Shown here: in pieces, positions 5,497-8,160 of the stretch
How the letters are laid out: each line of letters begins with the position of its first letter
Position numbering within the stretch: the stretch's first letter is position 1
From: Holophagaceae bacterium UBA706
Lineage (GTDB): Bacteria > Acidobacteriota > Holophagae > Holophagales > Holophagaceae
Direction: 5' to 3'
Length of the DNA: 8,160 nucleotides
Assembly: GCA_002298155.1 (NCBI GenBank)
Contig: DBME01000295.1
Location: 1 to 8,160 of the forward strand
The notes under the pieces: generated by a model
The model's database searches: none
What the model was told of the DNA's origin: nothing
What the model saw: only the letters and a program-made list of their open reading frames with translations
Position numbers and translations under genes: made by a program

Positions 5497-7185
5497 CTAA
5501 TAGGCGCTGGAATGCACCCCAGCCACCGCCCGCCCCGAGGGGTCGGCCCGGTCCTTGAACGAGGGATCCCAGGCCAGGGCCGCCGGCGTGCTGCAGGCGA
5601 CGCTGGCCTCGAAGGGCACGCAGTTCACCGCCGTGGCCATGGGGAAGTGGCTCTCGAAGAGCTGGCGGTACAGGTAGGCCTCCTTGGTGAGGGGCGTCTT
5701 CACGGGGAAGCGCTCCCCGGCCCCGCGCATCATGCCGTCGGTGATCTCCGTCTCGGCGTGGGCCTTGAGGGTATTGATCCAGCCGTAGCCCACCCCGTCG
5801 GAGAACTGCTCCTTCTGGCGCCACAGGACCTCGTCCGGGAGCCAGCCCTGGAAGGCCTCGCGCAGCAGGTGCTTCTCGATGGGCCGCGGGGCGTTGCGGG
5901 GGATCTTGAGGGCGGGGTCGATGGACATGGCCAGGTCCAGGAACTCCCGGTCCAGGAAGGGGACCCGCGCCTCCACGCTCCAGGCGGCGGCTGACTTGTT
6001 GGCCCGCAGGCAGTCGTACAGGTGCAGCTTGGAGAGCTTGCGCACGGTCTCCTCGTGCAGGGCCGCCCCCGAGGGGGCCTTGTGGAAGTAGAGGTAGCCC
6101 CCGAAGATCTCGTCCGCCCCTTCACCGGAAAGGACCATCTTGATGCCCATCGCCCGGATCTTGCGCATCATGAGGAACATGGGCGTGGAGGCCCGGATCG
6201 TGGTGATGTCGAAGGTCTCCAGGTGGTAGATCACGTCCGACAGCGCGTCCAGGCCCTCCTGCACCGTGAAGTGGATCTCGTGGTGGATGGCCCCGATGTG
6301 TCCGGCCACGAGCCGCGCGGGCGCAAGGTCCGGGGCGTCCTTGAGCCCCACCGCGAAGGAGTGGATGCGCGGCCACCAGGACGGGCCCTTGTCCTCCTCC
6401 TCCACGCGGTTCTCCCGGTAGCGCGCCGCGATGGCGGCGATGATGGAGCTGTCCACGCCGCCCGAGATGAGCAGGCCGTAGGGAACGTCGCACATGAGCT
6501 GGCGGTGCACCGCGTCCTGCAGGGCCTTGCGCAGGGCCTCGGGATCCCGGGGCTGGTCAGGCACGAAGCCCGGCTGCGCCCAGGCGGGCTCGTAGTACAC
6601 CTGGAAGCCCTTCTCCCTCTCGCTGCCCCGCATGAAGCAGCCTGCGGGGAACTCCTGGATGCGCTCGCAGTGGCCGGCCAGGGCCTTCAGCTCCGAGGCC
6701 GCGTAGAGGTTCTCGTTTCGGTCCCACCCCAGGTAGAGCGGCACCACCCCGATGGGATCGCGGGCGATGAGCCAGTCCCCGTTCCGGGGATCGTAGAGCA
6801 CGAACGCGAAGATCCCGTTCATGCGGTTCAGGAAGCGTTTCGGCGGCTCCTCCTGGTACAGGTAGAGGATGACCTCGCAGTCCGAGGCCGTCTGGAACTC
6901 ATGGCGCTCCCGCAGCCCCGCGCGCAGCTCCCGGTGGTTGTAGATCTCCCCGTTGACGGTCAGGAGGCACCCCGTGAGCGCGTCCTCCAGGGGCTGGGCC
7001 CCGTGTTCCACGTCCACGATGGACAGCCGCTCGTGGGCGAGGATGGCGTGCTCGTCGCTGCGGATGCCGCTCCAGTCGGGCCCCCGGTGGCGTAGCTTGC
7101 GGGCCATGGCCAGGGCCTGCCGGCGCAGCTCGCCATGATTGGAACGCCGGGGGTCGATGTCGAGGATGGCGAGGATGCCGCACAT
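5497..7185 (-). CDS. asnB: asparagine synthase, glutamine-hydrolysing
   Basis: A 562-residue enzyme, close in length and motifs to E. coli AsnB. It makes asparagine from aspartate with glutamine as nitrogen donor, using ATP (to AMP and PPi), in the cytoplasm. The start M-C-G-I places the catalytic Cys as residue 2, exposed after Met removal. The glutaminase domain (about 2-200) shows H-E-R-L-S-I-V-D (51-58, Arg53 for glutamine), N-G-E-I-Y-N-H (78-84) and S-D-C-E-V-I (101-106, Asp102). The synthetase domain has the PP-loop S-G-G-V-D-S-S (241-247) and S-G-E-G-A-D-E-I-F-G-G-Y (353-364). The C-terminus keeps the A-C-S-T-P-A-A-L-A-W-D pattern of AsnB. The ribosome site AAAGGA (7192-7197) precedes ATG 7185 by 6 nt. 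Reading on to 7221 would add twelve residues, bury the Cys and begin inside a terminator hairpin. The gene is preceded by a leader peptide and an apparent attenuator, and is divergent from thrA, also an aspartate-consuming pathway. Confidence 0.97.
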   Translation of the reverse strand: MCGILAILDIDPRRSNHGELRRQALAMARKLRHRGPDWSGIRSDEHAILAHERLSIVDVEHGAQPLEDALTGCLLTVNGEIYNHRELRAGLRERHEFQTASDCEVILYLYQEEPPKRFLNRMNGIFAFVLYDPRNGDWLIARDPIGVVPLYLGWDRNENLYAASELKALAGHCERIQEFPAGCFMRGSEREKGFQVYYEPAWAQPGFVPDQPRDPEALRKALQDAVHRQLMCDVPYGLLISGGVDSSIIAAIAARYRENRVEEEDKGPSWWPRIHSFAVGLKDAPDLAPARLVAGHIGAIHHEIHFTVQEGLDALSDVIYHLETFDITTIRASTPMFLMMRKIRAMGIKMVLSGEGADEIFGGYLYFHKAPSGAALHEETVRKLSKLHLYDCLRANKSAAAWSVEARVPFLDREFLDLAMSIDPALKIPRNAPRPIEKHLLREAFQGWLPDEVLWRQKEQFSDGVGYGWINTLKAHAETEITDGMMRGAGERFPVKTPLTKEAYLYRQLFESHFPMATAVNCVPFEASVACSTPAALAWDPSFKDRADPSGRAVAGVHSSAY

Positions 7186-7196
7186 GGGATTTCCTT

Positions 7197-7225
7197 TCGC
7201 GTGGAATAAAAAAAGCCCCACGCGA
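7197..7225 (-). promoter_or_regulatory. alternative 8-bp helix across the asnB attenuator U-tract
   Basis: On the minus strand TCGCGTGG (7225-7218, loop and 3' arm of the terminator) is perfectly complementary to CCACGCGA (7204-7197), which lies between the U-tract and the asnB ribosome site. In read-through RNA whose terminator 5' arm is held in the antiterminator, this second helix could form. It would leave the core AAGGA (7196-7192) free. Its function is inferred only from complementarity. Confidence 0.35.
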
Positions 7226-7236
7226 CGGCGTGGGGC
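7208..7236 (-). terminator. intrinsic terminator (attenuator) ahead of asnB
   Basis: On the minus strand GCCCCACGC-CGTC-GCGTGGGGC is a perfect 9-bp hairpin with a 4-nt loop, followed at once by seven T. It lies 22 bp upstream of the asnB start and downstream of a 19-codon ORF, so it is an attenuator and not the end of a gene. It acts on the minus strand only, since the + strand lacks a U-run after the stem. Confidence 0.88.
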
Positions 7237-7275
7237 GAAGGGAAAGCGATCCGGTCAGATCACCAACTCCACCCC
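7232..7275 (-). promoter_or_regulatory. putative antiterminator of the asnB leader
   Basis: Minus-strand GGGGTGGAG (7275-7267, in the Gly-Trp-Ser codons of the leader ORF) can pair with CTTCGCCCC (7240-7232) over nine positions, seven Watson-Crick and two G-U, with a 26-nt loop. The downstream strand includes five bases of the terminator's 5' arm (7232-7236), so the two helices exclude each other. A ribosome stalled at the Asn codons would leave GGGGTGGAG free, whereas one reaching the stop codon would cover it. Pairing was worked out by hand without free-energy calculation. Confidence 0.55.
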
Positions 7276-7319
7276 GGGGGAGGATTATTAGTGGCGACGT
7301 TGACGGACGCGATGGTCAT
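7260..7319 (-). CDS. asnB leader peptide (Asn-containing)
   Basis: A 19-codon ORF reading MTIASVNVATNNPPPGWSW, ending in TGA. It has three Asn codons (AAC at residue 7; adjacent AAT-AAT at residues 11-12, a spelling less expected in such GC-rich DNA), three prolines, then Gly-Trp-Ser-Trp. It sits directly before a terminator and the asparagine synthase gene, so a role as an asparaginyl-tRNA sensor by ribosome stalling is the simplest reading. The Pro-Pro-Pro-Gly-Trp stretch and the two Trp are possible alternative stall points. There is no Shine-Dalgarno sequence. The putative -10 ends 6 nt before the ATG, so the message would begin at or near the A of ATG and be translated as a leaderless mRNA. 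Nothing is expected of the peptide itself. Confidence 0.7.
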   Translation of the reverse strand: MTIASVNVATNNPPPGWSW

Positions 7320-7325
7320 GGAGGA

Positions 7326-7354
7326 AGTATCGGCCGGCGGGGCACCCGGGTCAA
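7326..7354 (-). promoter_or_regulatory. asnB promoter (sigma-70 type)
   Basis: On the minus strand TTGACC (7354-7349, 5 of 6 to consensus), a 17-bp spacer, and GATACT (7331-7326, 4 of 6). The predicted start point is about 7319, the first base of the leader ATG. Confidence 0.7.
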
Positions 7355-7363
7355 GGGACCCGG
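7346..7363. promoter_or_regulatory. perfect inverted repeat over the asnB -35 (possible operator)
   Basis: CCGGGTC-AAGG-GACCCGG has two perfect 7-bp arms and a 4-nt spacer. It covers the whole asnB -35 hexamer and lies 15 bp from the thr-side -35, so a bound dimer could block or co-regulate the two divergent promoters. Regulator unknown. GC-rich dyads can arise by chance. Confidence 0.35.
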
Positions 7364-7378
7364 CCCGCGCACCAATCC

Positions 7379-7406
7379 TTGCGATATTTCCGGATCCTGG
7401 TAGGCT
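7379..7406 (+). promoter_or_regulatory. candidate thr operon promoter
   Basis: TTGCGA (7379-7384), a 16-bp spacer and TAGGCT (7401-7406, TAnnnT form). The expected start is about 7413, within 2 nt of the leader ATG at 7415. It is weaker than the divergent asnB promoter, but its position mirrors it. Confidence 0.4.
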
Positions 7407-7414
7407 TCGGAACC

Positions 7415-7486
7415 ATGAAGTCCTTCCCCGAGATTTCCACGACGACCACCACTACCACCCGCGACCGCCGGGCGGGGCCGTCCTAG
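7415..7486 (+). CDS. thrL: thr operon leader peptide
   Basis: A 23-residue ORF that starts MKSFPEIS, continues with seven consecutive Thr codons (7439-7459: ACG, ACG, ACC, ACC, ACT, ACC, ACC) and ends RDRRAGPS before TAG. The layout matches the E. coli thr leader, which also has Lys at position 2 and Ile-Ser-Thr-Thr at the start of its Thr/Ile run; here only one Ile codon precedes the Thr run. When charged Thr-tRNA is scarce the ribosome should stall in this run and prevent the downstream terminator from forming. There is no good Shine-Dalgarno; the candidate promoter predicts a nearly leaderless transcript. The coding sequence for Ala-Gly-Pro near the end doubles as the antiterminator strand. 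Confidence 0.88.
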   Translation: MKSFPEISTTTTTTTRDRRAGPS

Positions 7487-7519
7487 ACGAACGCCGGATC
7501 ATCCAGACCAAGGCCCCGC
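7472..7519 (+). promoter_or_regulatory. antiterminator of the thr attenuator
   Basis: GCGGGGCC (7472-7479, inside the leader ORF) is identical to the terminator's 3' arm (7526-7533), so it can pair perfectly with the terminator's 5' arm GGCCCCGC (7512-7519), with a 32-nt loop. It begins 12 nt after the last Thr codon and ends 4 nt before the stop codon. A ribosome stalled at Thr leaves it free, while a ribosome at the stop masks it and lets the terminator form. Confidence 0.75.
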
Positions 7520-7538
7520 TGATCCGCGGGGCCTTTTT
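7510..7538 (+). terminator. intrinsic terminator (attenuator) of the thr operon
   Basis: GGCCCCGC (7512-7519), loop TGATCC, GCGGGGCC (7526-7533): a perfect 8-bp stem, extended by two A-T pairs (7510-7511 with 7534-7535), followed by TTTTT (7534-7538). It lies between the leader stop codon and the thrA ribosome site. Confidence 0.9.
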
Positions 7539-7554
7539 CGTTGCAAGGAAGACC

Positions 7555-8160
7555 ATGAGAACCGCAGCCGAGCGCACCCCCTCCCCCCACGCGGGCATCC
7601 GCGTCATGAAGTTCGGCGGCACCTCCGTGGCCGGCGCCACCGGCCTCCGGAACGTTGCCACCCTCACCGCCGCCGCCCTGCGCGACAGCCGCGTCCTCCT
7701 GGTGGCCTCCGCCATGTCCGGCATGACCGACCTCCTGGGCTCGGCCTCCCGGGGCGGGGCGGATGCCCGGAAGGTGCGGGAAGGCTACGGCGAACTCCAC
7801 CGCGGCGTCCTCGCGGAACTGGCCGGGGACCTGGGCCCGGGCCCTTCGGCCCGCCTGGAACGGCGGCTCGCGGCGCTGGAGACCGAACTGGCCAGGCTCC
7901 TGGCCGGCATGTCCCTGCTGGGCGACTGTTCCCCCAAGGTCCACGCGCGGCTGTGCAGCCTCGGGGAGCGCGCCGCCTGCACCCTCCTGGCGGGCCTCCT
8001 GGAGGCCCGGGGGATGCCCTGCCTGGAACTGGACCCCGTGGCCGTGATGGCCTGCGAGGGCGATCCCCTGGAAGCCAGTCCCCTGCCCGCGAGGATCCGG
8101 GAAGCCCTGGGCGGCTTCCGCGACGGCGGGGCGCCCCTGGCCCTCCTGCCCGGTTTCATC
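7555..8160 (+). CDS. thrA: aspartokinase, N-terminal part, probably bifunctional aspartokinase-homoserine dehydrogenase I (cut by window end)
   Basis: 202 codons are open to the window edge. The aspartokinase fold begins with K-F-G-G-T-S-V (19-25), the aspartate/ATP-binding start of the kinase. It continues with S-A-M-S-G-M-T-D-L-L (52-61), then S-L-L-G-D-C (120-125) and S-L-G-E-R-A-A (135-141), followed by L-L-A-G-L-L-E-A-R-G (144-153). The block 120-153 follows E. coli ThrA (SLLGQC...GE...MAGVLEARG) more closely than monofunctional LysC, so a C-terminal homoserine dehydrogenase domain is expected beyond the edge but cannot be seen. It phosphorylates aspartate, the first step to threonine, methionine and lysine. 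AAGGAAG (7545-7551) precedes the ATG; an inner ATG at residue 18 would also keep the whole kinase domain. The Thr-rich leader and terminator just upstream mark it as the first gene of a thr operon. Confidence 0.88.
   Translation, partial: MRTAAERTPSPHAGIRVMKFGGTSVAGATGLRNVATLTAAALRDSRVLLVASAMSGMTDLLGSASRGGADARKVREGYGELHRGVLAELAGDLGPGPSARLERRLAALETELARLLAGMSLLGDCSPKVHARLCSLGERAACTLLAGLLEARGMPCLELDPVAVMACEGDPLEASPLPARIREALGGFRDGGAPLALLPGFI

Noticed and set aside
5420..5824. 134-codon minus-strand frame over the end of asnB
   Set aside because: It overlaps the conserved C-terminus of asnB in another frame and has no recognisable content.
7186..7221. Upstream extension of asnB (twelve extra residues)
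   Set aside because: It would place the catalytic Cys away from the N-terminus, start inside the terminator stem and ignore the good ribosome site before 7185.
7439..7459. Simple sequence repeat (ACC-type microsatellite)
   Set aside because: The run is in frame, uses three different Thr codons, and sits in a leader ORF before a terminator and thrA, so selection for Thr codons explains it better.
1..8160. tRNA, rRNA, insertion sequences, prophage or CRISPR array
   Set aside because: No cloverleaf with a CCA-type end, transposase motif, terminal repeat or regularly spaced repeat was seen on either strand.

Overview
The window is very GC-rich and densely packed, with Gram-negative features: signal peptides, a periplasmic adaptor and an MNIO (DUF692) metallophore-type operon. 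Gene content and style would fit an Acidobacteriota of the Holophagae (Geothrix-like) type. That is a guess from gene content, since no rRNA or other marker gene is present.

Layout. (1) Positions 1-40 hold the last codons of an unidentified + strand gene. (2) Positions 169-2894 (+) are a tightly coupled five-gene operon: a secreted Cys/Lys-rich precursor peptide (BufA/HvfA-like), its MNIO modifying enzyme (BufB/DUF692), the partner protein BufC (DUF2063), an ECF-like sigma factor and a small zinc-finger anti-sigma factor. Three of the four junctions overlap (8 nt, ATGA, ATGA). The expected role is metal (copper-type) stress defence by an exported RiPP-like, metal-binding peptide whose expression is controlled by the operon's own sigma/anti-sigma pair. 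(3) Positions 2896-5347 (-) are a MacA-like membrane-fusion/adaptor protein and a MacB/FtsX-type permease that lacks its own ATPase domain. They run convergently to the buf operon, with one base between the stop codons. (4) Positions 5497-7185 (-) are a full-length glutamine-hydrolysing asparagine synthase, asnB. (5) Positions 7186-7554 are a divergent control region. (6) From 7555 to the window edge (+) is the start of aspartokinase(-homoserine dehydrogenase), thrA.

The most interesting part is the 370-bp asnB/thrA divergent region. Each direction carries a promoter-like element that would start transcription at or within about 2 nt of the start codon of a tiny ORF. On the + strand this ORF is a Thr-run leader peptide (seven consecutive Thr codons), followed by a perfect intrinsic terminator and a perfect 8-bp competing antiterminator: a classic thr-operon attenuator. 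On the - strand it is a 19-residue leader containing three Asn codons (two adjacent AAT), followed by a perfect 9-bp hairpin with a seven-U tract and a 9-bp competing helix. This looks like an asparagine-responsive ribosome-mediated attenuator for asnB, a class I do not know as described. In both, the antiterminator segment lies inside the 3' end of the leader ORF and ends exactly 4 nt before the stop codon. Two branches of the aspartate family (Asn and Thr) thus appear to be controlled back to back by two small, apparently leaderless attenuators of the same architecture.
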